64,000 bases of DNA from Gillisella taibaishanensis (GCF_001938985.1 NZ_MKIN01000023.1:401075-465074); one strand, 5' to 3'. Counted from the stretch's first letter, positions 9,504 through 20,948 are shown. Notes: a model not told the origin generated them from the letters alone. Numbers and translations: made by a program.

Positions 9504-10199
9504 ATGGGTTCTAATGATTTTGTGACTCTCTTCTTTCTGGTGGCTGCGGTGGTGATTTTCTGGCAGCTGCGCAGCGTTTTGGGACGTCGCACCGGCAACG
9601 AAAAGCCGCCAGTTGATCCTCTGGCTGGCCGCACAGGTGCAGCCCCGTCCACCGAGGACGCCCGCGTGGTGACATTGCCGCGCCGAGATGAGGCCGATGG
9701 TGAAGACCGCGTGACTGTAATTGACGCTTATACTCCGGTTGGCACGCCGCTGAACCAGCAACTGCGCCGGATTGTTGAAACTGACCCCACCTTCACGCCA
9801 AAAGAATTCCTCAATGGCGCGCGCATGGCTTATGAAATGATCGTCACGGCCTTTGCTGCCGGCGATCGCAAAACGCTGAAGGGCCTATTGTCGCGAGAGG
9901 TCTATGAGGGCTTCGACGCTGCCATCACCGAGCGCGAACAGCGTGGCGAAGTGGTGAAATCCACATTCGTCGGCATCGACAAGGCTGAAATCACCGCTGC
10001 CGAAGTGCGCGACAATGAAGCGCAGATCACCGTGCGTCTGGTCAGCCAGCTGATTTCGGCGACCTATGACCGCAACGGCGCTGTCATTGATGGCGATGCG
10101 GAAAATGTCGGCGATGTCAACGATATCTGGACCTTCGCCCGCGATACGCGCTCGCGCGATCCGAACTGGAAGCTTATCGCCACCGAATCCGACCAATGA
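9504..10199 (+). CDS. Tim44/TimA-domain membrane-anchored protein
   Basis: The protein carries one N-terminal transmembrane helix (about residues 6-24), a linker rich in Pro, Gly and Asp, and a C-terminal Tim44-like domain (about 75-231) with FLNGARMAYEMIVTAFAAGDRKTLKGLLS and a DIWTFARDTRSRDPNWKLIAT ending. The domain is related to the mitochondrial import motor protein Tim44. Its bacterial role is not settled, although a Caulobacter homologue (TimA) has been described as an inner-membrane protein. It overlaps mltA by 4 bases, so the two are probably co-translated. Confidence 0.87.
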   Translation: MGSNDFVTLFFLVAAVVIFWQLRSVLGRRTGNEKPPVDPLAGRTGAAPSTEDARVVTLPRRDEADGEDRVTVIDAYTPVGTPLNQQLRRIVETDPTFTPKEFLNGARMAYEMIVTAFAAGDRKTLKGLLSREVYEGFDAAITEREQRGEVVKSTFVGIDKAEITAAEVRDNEAQITVRLVSQLISATYDRNGAVIDGDAENVGDVNDIWTFARDTRSRDPNWKLIATESDQ

Positions 10200-11314
10200 A
10201 CGATCTGCCGCAATCGTTGCGCCTTGAGCCTGTCACCTTCGAGCAGCTACCCGGCTGGAGGGCTGACAATGCGTCGGCTCTGTTACCAGCAATGGCCGAT
10301 TGTCTGCATCACATCCGCACGGTGAAGCCCTATCGCACCGGGCAGTTGGGATTGACCGCTGACGATCTGGCGCCGCTTCTGGAAAAGGCTGCAGGCGTGG
10401 CCAAGGGCGACGGTGCGGCATTGCGCAATCTGCTGGAGCAGGAATGCCGGCCGTTCCTGATCCGTCGAACCGATGGCGGGGCGGGTTTTGTCACTGCCTT
10501 TTACGAGCCTGACATCGAGGTGTCCGATCATCGTGATGCGTACTACCGATTTCCCTTCTATCGCCGACCGGATGACTTGATCGATCTCGACGACAGCAAT
10601 CGGCCCGAGGGTATCGACGCTTCCTATGTCTTCGGTCGCAACGGTCCCGAGGGCGTGGATCATTATCCTGACCGTCGGGCGATCGACCAAGGCTACCTGG
10701 AAGGTAGGGGCCTGGAAATTGCTTGGGCGAAATCCAAGGTGGATGTGTTCTACGTCCATGTCCAGGGCGCGGCGAGGCTGCGCTATGCCGATGGCAGGGT
10801 CGGGCGCATTACCTATGCTGCCAAGGCTGGCCATCCGTTTTCCGGCATTGGCAAGCTGTTGCTCGATCGCGGCGAAATTCCGTCGGCGGCCATGTCCATG
10901 CAGGCCATTCGCGCCTGGCTTGCTGCGCATCCGGATGACGTGGACGAGGTTCTCTGGCACAACAGGTCCTACATTTTCTTTCGGGAAGTAGACGCTGGCG
11001 ATCTCTCCCGTGGTCCGGTTGCTGCCGCTAAGGTGCCGCTGGTCGCTGGCCGCTCACTGGCGGTGGACCGATTGATCCACACATTCGGCTTTCCATTCTT
11101 CATTCATTCCGAAAGCCTTACCCGGCTGTATGGCGGCAAACCTTTTGCCCGACTGATGCTGGCGCTCGACACCGGCTCAGCGATCGTTGGTCCTGCCCGC
11201 GGCGATATCTTTACCGGTTCGGGTGATGAGGCGGGCGATGCCGCAGGGGCGGTGCGCAACGATGCGGATTTCTATATTCTGATCCCGAAGCAGGCGGCAG
11301 CGAGGTTTGGCTGA
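10196..11314 (+). CDS. mltA: Membrane-bound lytic murein transglycosylase A (MltA)
   Basis: MltA cleaves the MurNAc-GlcNAc bond of peptidoglycan and forms 1,6-anhydro-MurNAc ends. The MltA domain is clear (FVTAFYEPDIEVSDHRD near residue 95, HVQGAARLRYADGRVGRITYAAKAGHPFSGIGKLL near 185), with a C-terminal 3D domain ending LALDTGSAIVGPARGDIF, which holds the catalytic aspartates. It has 372 residues. I see no signal peptide or lipobox at the chosen start, so membrane anchoring is not supported by the sequence. It overlaps the Tim44-like gene (ATGA) and touches the Smr gene by one base. Confidence 0.92.
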   Translation: MNDLPQSLRLEPVTFEQLPGWRADNASALLPAMADCLHHIRTVKPYRTGQLGLTADDLAPLLEKAAGVAKGDGAALRNLLEQECRPFLIRRTDGGAGFVTAFYEPDIEVSDHRDAYYRFPFYRRPDDLIDLDDSNRPEGIDASYVFGRNGPEGVDHYPDRRAIDQGYLEGRGLEIAWAKSKVDVFYVHVQGAARLRYADGRVGRITYAAKAGHPFSGIGKLLLDRGEIPSAAMSMQAIRAWLAAHPDDVDEVLWHNRSYIFFREVDAGDLSRGPVAAAKVPLVAGRSLAVDRLIHTFGFPFFIHSESLTRLYGGKPFARLMLALDTGSAIVGPARGDIFTGSGDEAGDAAGAVRNDADFYILIPKQAAARFG

Positions 11315-11889
11315 TGGCGGGTCGTGACAGGATCAGCGCCCAGGATCGAATTCTATGGGGCAAGGTGGCGCGGACCACCAGGCCTCTTCCTGGTCGTCTT
11401 GAGGATCTGACGGTCTTCGAAGATGCCTTGACTGAGACGACACCAACAAACCCTCCTGAAGTTGGTCTTGCGGCGAGGCGGCAATCGCTGGAAAGTTCTG
11501 CGGCCGGCGGCGAACCGAAAAAGCCGTCCGGCGTCCACCACCCCCTGGAGCGGCCGGTCAAGCGCAAGCTGTCGCGCGGCAAGCTGAAGCTTGAGGCGCG
11601 CATCGACCTGCATGGCCTGTTTCAAAGCGAAGCGCATTCGATCCTGCTGGAGTTTCTGGTCCGCGCCCATGAGCGCGGGATGCGCCATGTGCTTGTCATT
11701 ACCGGCAAAGGCTCATCGATGGGCAGTGAAGGCGCCTTGAAGCGCGCTGTGCCGCTTTGGTTTTCCAAACCCGAATTCCGCTACCTGATTTCCTCGCATG
11801 AACCTGCCGCGCACCATCACGGCGGCGATGGCGCACTTTACGTGCGTCTCGCCAGGGCTGGTGGCGAAAGAGGGAGTCGGGAGGAATGA
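11314..11889 (+). CDS. Smr-domain protein
   Basis: The Smr (MutS2 C-terminal-like) domain covers about residues 90-185: a LEARIDLHGLFQSEAHSILLEFL start, then VLVITGKGS and the late HHGGDGALYVRLAR. Smr domains often have nicking endonuclease or RNA-cleaving activity through the DLHG and GKG motifs. The first 90 residues are low-complexity and charged. In rhizobia this gene commonly follows mltA. Its start codon shares one base with the mltA stop and its end overlaps the next gene by 4 bases. The exact substrate is unknown. Confidence 0.87.
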   Translation: MAGRDRISAQDRILWGKVARTTRPLPGRLEDLTVFEDALTETTPTNPPEVGLAARRQSLESSAAGGEPKKPSGVHHPLERPVKRKLSRGKLKLEARIDLHGLFQSEAHSILLEFLVRAHERGMRHVLVITGKGSSMGSEGALKRAVPLWFSKPEFRYLISSHEPAAHHHGGDGALYVRLARAGGERGSREE

Positions 11890-12284
11890 TCACCCCGTTC
11901 GGCGAGGCGATCCGCCAACTGCGCGAGCGCAAGGGTGTCAATCAGAAGGACATGGCGAGCGCGATTGGCGTGACCCCTGCCTATCTCTCCGCGCTCGAAC
12001 ACGGGCAGCGTGGCAAACCGAGCTTCGACCTGCTGCAGCGCATCGCCGGCTATTTCAACATCATCTGGGACGAGGCGGACGACCTGTTTGCCGTGGCCGG
12101 TATGTCCCACCCCAAAGTCGCTTTGGACACGGTCGGACTACCGGCATCCTACACGGCCTTTGCCAATCGATTGGCAGGGATGATTCGCACCTTGCCCCCC
12201 GATGTGATAGAGGATCTCGATGCACGCCTGAGCAGGTGGGAGCAAGACCGCCAAAACCCTGGAAATCCCGTGGAATCCTGCTGA
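11886..12284 (+). CDS. XRE-family helix-turn-helix regulator
   Basis: This 132-residue protein has an N-terminal XRE/Cro-type helix-turn-helix at about residues 5-60 (FGEAIRQLRERKGVNQKDMASAIGVTPAYLSALEHG). The C-terminal half looks like a small helical dimerisation or ligand region without a recognised domain. It is the last gene of the Tim44-like/mltA/Smr run, overlapping by 4 bases. The arrangement just upstream of gyrB is common in rhizobia. Its targets are unknown; it could regulate its own operon or gyrB, which begins 120 bases later. Confidence 0.88.
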   Translation: MITPFGEAIRQLRERKGVNQKDMASAIGVTPAYLSALEHGQRGKPSFDLLQRIAGYFNIIWDEADDLFAVAGMSHPKVALDTVGLPASYTAFANRLAGMIRTLPPDVIEDLDARLSRWEQDRQNPGNPVESC

Positions 12285-12404
12285 ATTTTAACGCTGCGAT
12301 TTGGAAGTCGCCGCAAAATCCCTATAGTCGGACTGTGCCAATATACGTGATTCGCCATTTCCTGCGGTCACGAATCTTGCTCATGACACTGGAAAGATCG
12401 CTGA

Positions 12405-14840
<2,436 letters not shown>

Positions 14841-14860
14841 GCATTAAGACGCCAAATAAG

Positions 14861-14893
14861 AAAGGCCGCGCTCGTAAAAGCGCGGCCTTTTTT
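14861..14893 (+). terminator. Terminator of gyrB
   Basis: AAAGGCCGCGCT at 14861-14872 pairs with AGCGCGGCCTTT at 14879-14890 around a 6-base loop, followed by a T run to 14893. The A-rich left side means it may also work leftward for the nitroreductase gene. Confidence 0.88.
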
Positions 14894-14895
14894 CG

Positions 14896-14911
14896 TGACT
14901 CACGTGAAACA
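14896..14911. other. parS: parS-like site 2, 14 of 16
   Basis: TGACTCACGTGAAACA differs from TGTTTCACGTGAAACA at positions 3 and 4. It is intergenic, starting two bases after the gyrB terminator and about 10.5 kb from the putative oriC. Confidence 0.65.
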
Positions 14912-15002
14912 TTAAGCCTCAGAACCTGTCTTTTTAAGCTTGGCAGTCCGTGGCAGCGTCGAGATATCGCTGCCACGCGCAAAACCAAAGCTCGGAAATT
15001 TG

Positions 15003-15599
15003 TTAGGCCTTGAACTTGCCTTCGAAAACAACGTCTTCGAGCAGCTTACGGCCATTCGGGGATTCCTTGGCCTGCAGACCTTCCGGCAGGATCGACTTGT
15101 CGCCGAGCTTCCCGATCGCAACGGCAGCTTCGATATGATAGTCGCCGGGCACACCAAGAACGCTGGCAGCCTTGTCGAAGTCCACGCCTGTCATGCCATG
15201 GGCATGATAGCCGGAATGCAGTGCCTGCAATGCCAGATAACCCCAGGCAGCGCCGGCGTCGAAGCTATGGCTGCGCGACGGCTTAGGTGCCGAACCATCG
15301 GCGGGACGGCTCAGCGTGTCGGAAATCACGAAGACCAGTGCCGACGCATTTTTGGCCCAACCCTGGTTGAATTCGATCAAGCTCCCCAGCAACGTCTCGA
15401 AATGGGCGTCGCCCTTGAGGGCATAGACGAAACGCCAAGGCTGATAGTTGAATGCGGACGGCGCCCAATGGGCGGCCTCCAGAATGGTCAGCAATTCGGT
15501 CTTCGTCATGGTCTCGCCGGTAAAGGCACGCGGCGACCAGCGATCCAGGAAGATGGGATGGATGTCGTGGGTTGCGGTACGGTGATTGCTGCTTGTCAT
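15003..15599 (-). CDS. Nitroreductase-family FMN oxidoreductase
   Basis: The protein belongs to the nitroreductase fold: homodimeric FMN enzymes that use NAD(P)H to reduce nitro compounds, quinones or related substrates. Seen are the N-terminal RWSPRAFTGE (phosphate-binding Arg/Ser), APSAFNYQPWRFVYALKG and the late GYLALQALHSGYHAHGMTGVD, all typical. It has 198 residues from the ATG at 15599, which has GAGG 7 bases upstream; a TTG at 15611 is possible but weaker. It is monocistronic with a long upstream region containing palindromes. The physiological substrate cannot be told from sequence. Confidence 0.88.
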   Translation of the reverse strand: MTSSNHRTATHDIHPIFLDRWSPRAFTGETMTKTELLTILEAAHWAPSAFNYQPWRFVYALKGDAHFETLLGSLIEFNQGWAKNASALVFVISDTLSRPADGSAPKPSRSHSFDAGAAWGYLALQALHSGYHAHGMTGVDFDKAASVLGVPGDYHIEAAVAIGKLGDKSILPEGLQAKESPNGRKLLEDVVFEGKFKA

Positions 15600-16171
15600 A
15601 GTAAACCTCAAAATGTGGAACCTTCAAAACCGCTTGGATTTTGAAGAGAAAAGAGTTCTGCGTTACCGGCCTTGAGTGCCGCTTGTCTCACTCAAGCTTG
15701 AGCCGCTTCACAGTCTTGCAAAGCCATGTAGCGCCTTTGCGACAGAACTGCGAAGAAACCGAGGCGTCAACCTGATGTGGCAGTGCCCACCCTAATCTGG
15801 AGCAGGGAGTGCCATTCAGCAACCGTTCGTTTGCTATCTGTCGTCAAGTCAAGTTGATATCTCGACGGATCAAGCAGAGCCCAGTCCCGATGACGCGGAT
15901 GGCGGAAAAACAAAGCTAAGGCGCCTCGGCGATTGGGTGAAAACCGAGGTATGTAAAGCACTGGCCATTCGCGCCGTTTGTCAAGTTGTAAAATCCCGTG
16001 AGGGCATTCGCCTGATAAATTCTATCAAATATAAAGGTTTGTGTGCATACTATCTTCCCTACGGCAGATTGTTCGGACGATATTCACGACGGCAATGATT
16101 TGCTTGAACCTCGGCTTAACTGCTCCAGTTTAGCTTCGGATGGGTGACAACAGGAAAAGGCGAATTCGTCG
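15600..16171. other. Long divergent intergenic region
   Basis: This 572-base gap between the nitroreductase and phaZ has no convincing gene; the one 64-codon open frame on the reverse strand (15767-15961) lacks family features and codon bias. It holds inverted repeats near the nitroreductase end: CTTCAAAA at 15622-15629 with TTTTGAAG at 15639-15646, and the CTTGAG/CTCAAG set at 15671-15702. The phaZ side is AT-rich around 16010-16050, suggesting its promoter. Confidence 0.5.
15671..15702. promoter_or_regulatory. Palindromic candidate operator upstream of the nitroreductase
   Basis: CTTGAGTG at 15671-15678 is an exact inverted repeat of CACTCAAG at 15689-15696, and the second arm is itself part of the perfect palindrome CTCAAGCTTGAG (15691-15702). 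Three CTTGAG/CTCAAG half-sites in 32 bases suggest binding of a dimeric regulator. Which regulator binds is unknown. Confidence 0.4.
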
Positions 16172-17479
16172 ATGTTCTATCAGCTTTATGAAATGAACCA
16201 CGCAGCCATGGCCCCGTTTCGCGCAACCGCGGATGCGATGCGGCTGGCTTTTCGCAACCCGCTGAACCCGCTGTCTCATACGGTTATCGGCCGCACCATG
16301 GCGGCCGGTTTCGAAGTGTTCGAGCGCAGCACCCGCCGTTATGGCAAGCCGGAATTTGGCCTGCCGACCACGGTCATCGATGGTTCGCCGGTTACGATCA
16401 CTGAGGAAGTCACGTGGTCTAAGCCGTTCTGCAACCTCATCCATTTTCGCCGTGGCCTGGCCCAGGCCCGCAGCGAGGATCCAAAGATCTTGATCGTTGC
16501 GCCAATGTCCGGTCACTATGCCACGCTGCTGCGCGGCACCGTCGAAGCGCTTCTGCCGCAGGCCGATGTCTACATCACCGATTGGATAGACGCCCGCATG
16601 GTGCCGATGACCGACGGTACCTTCGATCTCGACGACTACATCGACTATGTCATCGAGATCCTGCATCACCTCGGCCCGAACACCAATGTTGTCGCGGTCT
16701 GCCAACCTTCCGTTCCGGTGCTAGCGGCCGTGGCGCGCATGGAATCGGAAAACGATGTGTTTGCTCCGGCCTCCATGACGTTGATGGGGGGCCCGATTGA
16801 CACGCGGATCAATCCGACCGCTGTCAACGAACTGGCGAAGAACAAACCGCTCGACTGGTTCCAGGACAATGTGATCATGAATGTGCCCTGGCCGCAGCCA
16901 GGCTTCATGCGTGCGGTTTATCCCGGCTTCCTGCAGCTTTCAGGCTTCATGTCGATGAATCTCGACCGGCACATGATCGCTCAAAAAGATTTCTACATGC
17001 ATCTGGTGAAGAACGACGGGGACTCCGCCGAAAAGCACCGTGAATTCTACGATGAATATCTGGCTGTCATGGACCTGACGGCAGAGTTTTATCTGCAAAC
17101 GGTTGAGACTGTCTTCATGCGCCACGCTCTGCCTAAGGGTGAGATGACACATCGCGGCAAGCCAGTGGATTGCGGCGCGATCCGCAATGTAGCGCTGCTG
17201 ACCGTCGAAGGCGAGAATGACGATATTTCCGGCCTCGGCCAGACCAAGGCAGCCCAAACGCTTTGCACCAATCTGCCGGACAGCAAGCGGATGCATTACA
17301 TGCAGCCGGATGTCGGTCATTACGGTGTTTTCAACGGTTCACGCTTCCGCCGCGAAATCGCACCGCGCATCGTGGCGTTTGCCAAGGAACATTCCAAGCC
17401 GCAATCGACTGCGGAAGTCGCCGCAGCAAAGCGCGCGTCTATGGTAAAGCGCGTTATCAAGGGCGGAAAGTCGGCTTAG
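16172..17479 (+). CDS. phaZ: Intracellular polyhydroxybutyrate depolymerase PhaZ
   Basis: PhaZ breaks down stored polyhydroxybutyrate granules in the cytoplasm. The 435-residue protein has the conserved family start MFYQLYEMNHAAMAPFRA, an alpha/beta-hydrolase core with VAPMSGHYATLLRGTVEALLP, and the nucleophile elbow VVAVCQPSVPVLAAVA near residue 180. The nucleophile is thus a cysteine (CQPS), as in the Ralstonia type of intracellular depolymerase, rather than the usual serine. The late DVGHYGVFNGSRFR region provides the catalytic histidine. No signal peptide is visible, which agrees with an intracellular enzyme. It is a single gene with its own long upstream region. Confidence 0.93.
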   Translation: MFYQLYEMNHAAMAPFRATADAMRLAFRNPLNPLSHTVIGRTMAAGFEVFERSTRRYGKPEFGLPTTVIDGSPVTITEEVTWSKPFCNLIHFRRGLAQARSEDPKILIVAPMSGHYATLLRGTVEALLPQADVYITDWIDARMVPMTDGTFDLDDYIDYVIEILHHLGPNTNVVAVCQPSVPVLAAVARMESENDVFAPASMTLMGGPIDTRINPTAVNELAKNKPLDWFQDNVIMNVPWPQPGFMRAVYPGFLQLSGFMSMNLDRHMIAQKDFYMHLVKNDGDSAEKHREFYDEYLAVMDLTAEFYLQTVETVFMRHALPKGEMTHRGKPVDCGAIRNVALLTVEGENDDISGLGQTKAAQTLCTNLPDSKRMHYMQPDVGHYGVFNGSRFRREIAPRIVAFAKEHSKPQSTAEVAAAKRASMVKRVIKGGKSA

Positions 17480-17612
17480 GCAAATCGAATTCTGCCAATT
17501 TCAGCAGCGGTTTATCGGATTGGGCGGCACATGCGCTTGAAGGTTGTGCCGGCCGTTCCCATCTCGAATATGTCCGGTCGCATCGTGCCCCGGACGCAAC
17601 GAGGATAAGGGA

Positions 17613-18050
17613 ATGAACCAATCAGCATTGCTGCGTCCGGGCTGGACGCCCGCGACCATTGCTCTGATGGTGCTCGGCTTCGTCGTCTTCTGGCCGCTTG
17701 GCCTTGCCATGCTCGCCTATATCTTATGGGGCGACCGCTTCCGGACATCGAACCGTAACCCAACCGAGGCGATGGACGCCATGTTTTCCAAATGCTGCGG
17801 CAGCCGCCGGTCGCGCAATCGTAACCGTTTTCGCACATCGACCGGCAATCTTGCTTTTGACGAATGGCGCGTCGCCGAGTTGGAGCGCATCGAGCAGGAA
17901 CGCCGCAAGCTCGAGGAAATGCGTGCGGAGTTCGAGGCCTATGTGCTGGAACTGCAGCGTGCCAAGGACAAGGAAGAGTTCGACCGCTTCATGAACCAGC
18001 GCAATGCTAATCGCCGCGATGGCGATGTCCAAACCTTCACGCAGGACTGA
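17613..18050 (+). CDS. DUF2852-family small membrane protein
   Basis: This 145-residue protein has a hydrophobic N-terminal helix (about residues 12-38, WTPATIALMVLGFVVFWPLG), a GDRFRTSNR linker, a basic Arg/Ser patch, and a C-terminal coiled coil rich in Glu and Arg (FDEWRVAELERIEQERRKLEEMRAEFEAY). That layout matches DUF2852, which is common in Rhizobiales and of unknown function. I chose the ATG at 17613 because AAGGG lies just upstream and the protein then begins at the conserved MNQSALLRPGW; 23 further codons upstream look unlike protein. A terminator follows. Confidence 0.85.
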   Translation: MNQSALLRPGWTPATIALMVLGFVVFWPLGLAMLAYILWGDRFRTSNRNPTEAMDAMFSKCCGSRRSRNRNRFRTSTGNLAFDEWRVAELERIEQERRKLEEMRAEFEAYVLELQRAKDKEEFDRFMNQRNANRRDGDVQTFTQD

Positions 18051-18070
18051 TGCGTTATCACCGATCAGAG

Positions 18071-18101
18071 GGCCGATATCTCCGGGTGTCGGCCTTTTTT
18101 T
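18071..18101 (+). terminator. Terminator of the DUF2852 gene
   Basis: GGCCGA at 18071-18076 pairs with TCGGCC at 18089-18094, followed by a run of seven T residues. Confidence 0.75.
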
Positions 18102-18248
18102 ATGGCTTCTGTCGAAGTATGGCTTAGCTCTCCAGCGTTTCATTCCAACACTGAAACGCTCTCATCTCTGGTTTTTGCGCATTTCCGGGCGGACACCGGT
18201 TTCCACTTACCATAGAAATGCTTCAGGCGAATCAGGTACAAGACCCCG

Positions 18249-19013
18249 ATGTTTCCCTCGTTTCTGCGCAACCCGACGCGGGTGGCAAAAAAGCCCGATC
18301 TGTCCGAGAGCCGCGAACTATTCGTGGCCGGCCGCACTGTCGCGCTTGCCATCCGCGAAAACCGGAGGGCGACGCGGATCACGCTGAGGATCGAGCCCGG
18401 CGGGCGCGGGCTGAAAATGACGGTGCCGAAAGGCATCCGCCGGGGTGAGGTCAACGATTTCATCGAGCGTCATCGTGGTTGGCTGGAGACCAAACTGGCG
18501 CGCTTTTCTGGCGAGACGAAAATCGGGGCAGGAGGGACGATCCCCTTGCGCGGCGTGCCGCATCGCATCGTCCATACCGGACAGATCCGCGGAACGACTG
18601 AGGCCGTGATCGAGGGTGGCGAACCGCTCATCCGCATCAGCGGTCTGCCGGAACATGCCGGCCGGCGCCTTTCGACCTTTCTGAAGAAGGAGGCGCGCCA
18701 CGATCTTGAGCGCCTGGTGGCGATCCATACCGGCCGCCTCGGCAAGCCCGCCAATGGTCTGGCCCTGAAGGATACCCGCAGCCGTTGGGGCTCTTGTTCC
18801 TGGAACGGGAATCTGAGCTTTTCCTGGCGTATCGTCATGGCGCCGCCCGAGGTTATCGATTATCTCGCAGCTCACGAGGTGGCGCATCTCAAGGAAATGA
18901 ACCACGGGCCGCAATTCTGGGCGCTGTGCAAGCGGCTTTGTCCCGGCACGGAGGCGGCCAAGGACTGGCTGAAGCGGCATGGTTCTGAACTTCACGCCCT
19001 CGATTTCGACTGA
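18249..19013 (+). CDS. YgjP-like zinc metallopeptidase-domain protein
   Basis: This family (DUF45, M48-like, related to SprT) carries a zinc-binding HExxH. Here the motif is AAHEVAHLKEMNHGPQFWAL near residue 212, with the third ligand in the following NHGPQFW segment. An RSRWGSCSWNGNLSFSWRIVMAP stretch upstream of it is a family hallmark. The 254-residue length is normal. Cellular substrates are unknown, although some relatives act in DNA-protein crosslink repair or are found next to restriction systems. Here it sits between a DUF2852 gene and trpF as an ordinary housekeeping neighbour. Confidence 0.87.
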   Translation: MFPSFLRNPTRVAKKPDLSESRELFVAGRTVALAIRENRRATRITLRIEPGGRGLKMTVPKGIRRGEVNDFIERHRGWLETKLARFSGETKIGAGGTIPLRGVPHRIVHTGQIRGTTEAVIEGGEPLIRISGLPEHAGRRLSTFLKKEARHDLERLVAIHTGRLGKPANGLALKDTRSRWGSCSWNGNLSFSWRIVMAPPEVIDYLAAHEVAHLKEMNHGPQFWALCKRLCPGTEAAKDWLKRHGSELHALDFD

Positions 19014-19055
19014 TTCGGCTCGACTCCAAGACGATTTCATGTCACTTCGCTCACC

Positions 19056-19730
19056 ATGAAACCTGATGTCAAAATTTGCGGATTGAAGACCGAGGAGGCC
19101 GTCGAAAAGGCCGTTGCCCTTGGCGCCTCCCATGTCGGCTTCATCTTCTTCGAAAAGAGCCCCAGGAATATCGAGCCTGACATTGCCGGGCGGATCGCCG
19201 AGAAGGCGCGGGGCCGGGCCAAGATCGTGGCGGTTACCGTCGATGCCGATAGCGACGACCTCGACGATATCGTCTATCTGCTGAAGCCGGATATCCTGCA
19301 ATTGCACGGTCACGAAAGCCCGGAACAGATCCTCACCCTCAAGGCGATCTACGGTCTTCCTGTTATCAAGGTGTTTTCCATCCGCGAACCTGCTGATCTT
19401 GACCAGATCGATTCCTATATAGGGGTTGCGGACCGTTTCCTGCTCGATGCCAAGGCTCCGGCGGGATCGGAACTGCCGGGCGGCAACGGTGTTACCTTTG
19501 ATTGGCGGCTGCTGCGCAATCTTGACGCAGATGTCGATTACATGCTTTCCGGTGGGCTCAACAAGGACAATGTGGCGCATGCCCTTGCCGAGACGGGTGC
19601 CCGCGGGCTCGATGTTTCATCCGGCGTTGAAAGCGCCCCCGGCGTCAAGGATCTTGATCGGATGGAACAGTTCTTCGCCGCCGTCAGGCAGGCAACGGCC
19701 AAGGGGCCGGTTTCAGGGAGTGTACAGTGA
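19056..19730 (+). CDS. trpF: Phosphoribosylanthranilate isomerase TrpF
   Basis: TrpF converts N-(5'-phosphoribosyl)anthranilate to CdRP in tryptophan synthesis. The TIM-barrel start [19 protein letters not shown] carries the catalytic cysteine, [14 protein letters not shown] is mid-barrel, [22 protein letters not shown] holds the catalytic Asp, and the phosphate-binding [14 protein letters not shown] and [16 protein letters not shown] close the barrel. It has 224 residues. The stop codon overlaps the trpB GTG start as GTGA. It heads the trpF-trpB-trpA unit; trpE, trpD and trpC are not in the window. Confidence 0.96.
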   Translation: MKPDVKICGLKTEEAVEKAVALGASHVGFIFFEKSPRNIEPDIAGRIAEKARGRAKIVAVTVDADSDDLDDIVYLLKPDILQLHGHESPEQILTLKAIYGLPVIKVFSIREPADLDQIDSYIGVADRFLLDAKAPAGSELPGGNGVTFDWRLLRNLDADVDYMLSGGLNKDNVAHALAETGARGLDVSSGVESAPGVKDLDRMEQFFAAVRQATAKGPVSGSVQ

Positions 19731-20947
19731 ACCAGAACCCAATCCCGAATTCCTTCCGGTCCGGTCCGGATGAAGATGGACGCTTTGGCATTTTCGGCGG
19801 CCGCTTCGTCGCAGAGACCCTGATGCCGCTGATCCTGGATCTGCAGGCGGAATGGGAAAAAGCCAAGACGGACCCGAGCTTCAAGGCCGAACTCGATCAT
19901 CTCAACACCCACTATACCGGCCGCCCGAGCCCGCTCTATTTCGCCGAGCGGCTGACGGCCGAGCTGGGTGGCGCCAAGATTTATTTCAAGCGCGATGAGC
20001 TCAACCATACCGGCTCGCACAAGATCAACAATTGCCTCGGCCAGATCCTGCTGGCCAAGCGCATGGGCAAGACCCGGATCATCGCCGAAACCGGGGCCGG
20101 TCAGCACGGCGTAGCCTCGGCCACGGTTGCGGCCCGCTTCGGCCTGCCCTGCATCGTTTACATGGGCGCCACCGACGTAGAGCGCCAAGCCCCTAACGTC
20201 TTCCGCATGAAGCTGCTCGGCGCTGAAGTTCGCCCGGTGTCTTCGGGCCACGGCACGCTGAAGGACGCGATGAACGAGGCGCTGCGCGACTGGGTCACCA
20301 ATGTCGACGAAACCTATTACATGATCGGCACCGCTGCCGGTCCGCATCCCTATCCGGAAATGGTGCGCGAATTCCAGTCGGTGATCGGCAAGGAATCACG
20401 CGACCAGATGATGGCTATCGAAGGCCGGTTGCCGGACGTTCTGGTGGCCGCTGTCGGTGGCGGCTCCAATGCCATTGGCCTGTTCCATCCCTTCCTGGAT
20501 GATGAGAGCGTGCGGATGATCGGCGTTGAGGCCGGCGGCAAGGGACTTGACGGCAACGAGCATTGCGCCTCGCTGACAGCTGGCTCGCCGGGCGTGCTGC
20601 ATGGCAACCGCACCTATCTGCTGCAGGACAGCGACGGCCAGATCAAGGACGGCCATTCGATTTCGGCAGGTCTTGATTATCCCGGCATCGGTCCCGAACA
20701 TTCCTGGCTGAAGGACATGGGTCGGGTCGAATATGTACCGATCATGGACCATGAGGCGCTGGAGGCCTTCCAGCTGCTCACCCGCACCGAAGGCATCATC
20801 CCGGCGCTGGAGCCAAGCCATGCGCTGGCCGAAGTGATGAAGCGGGCGCCGAAAATGGGCAAGGACGAGATCATCCTGATGAACCTCTGCGGCCGCGGCG
20901 ACAAGGATATCTTCACGGTCGGCAAGATTCTGGGAATGGGGCTCTGA
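19727..20947 (+). CDS. trpB: Tryptophan synthase beta chain
   Basis: TrpB condenses indole with serine using pyridoxal phosphate. The PLP lysine lies in [22 protein letters not shown] near residue 96, and the serine/phosphate loop is [17 protein letters not shown] near 245. Other family segments are [14 protein letters not shown] and [14 protein letters not shown]. It has 406 residues and starts at GTG 19727, with AGGGAG 6 bases upstream. It overlaps trpF by 4 bases and ends one base before trpA, so the alpha and beta chains are co-produced. Confidence 0.98.
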   Translation: MNQNPIPNSFRSGPDEDGRFGIFGGRFVAETLMPLILDLQAEWEKAKTDPSFKAELDHLNTHYTGRPSPLYFAERLTAELGGAKIYFKRDELNHTGSHKINNCLGQILLAKRMGKTRIIAETGAGQHGVASATVAARFGLPCIVYMGATDVERQAPNVFRMKLLGAEVRPVSSGHGTLKDAMNEALRDWVTNVDETYYMIGTAAGPHPYPEMVREFQSVIGKESRDQMMAIEGRLPDVLVAAVGGGSNAIGLFHPFLDDESVRMIGVEAGGKGLDGNEHCASLTAGSPGVLHGNRTYLLQDSDGQIKDGHSISAGLDYPGIGPEHSWLKDMGRVEYVPIMDHEALEAFQLLTRTEGIIPALEPSHALAEVMKRAPKMGKDEIILMNLCGRGDKDIFTVGKILGMGL

Positions 20948-20948
20948 C

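Noticed and set aside
15767..15961. Small reverse-strand frame in the long gap before phaZ
   Set aside because: No domain, ribosome site or codon bias; probably chance.
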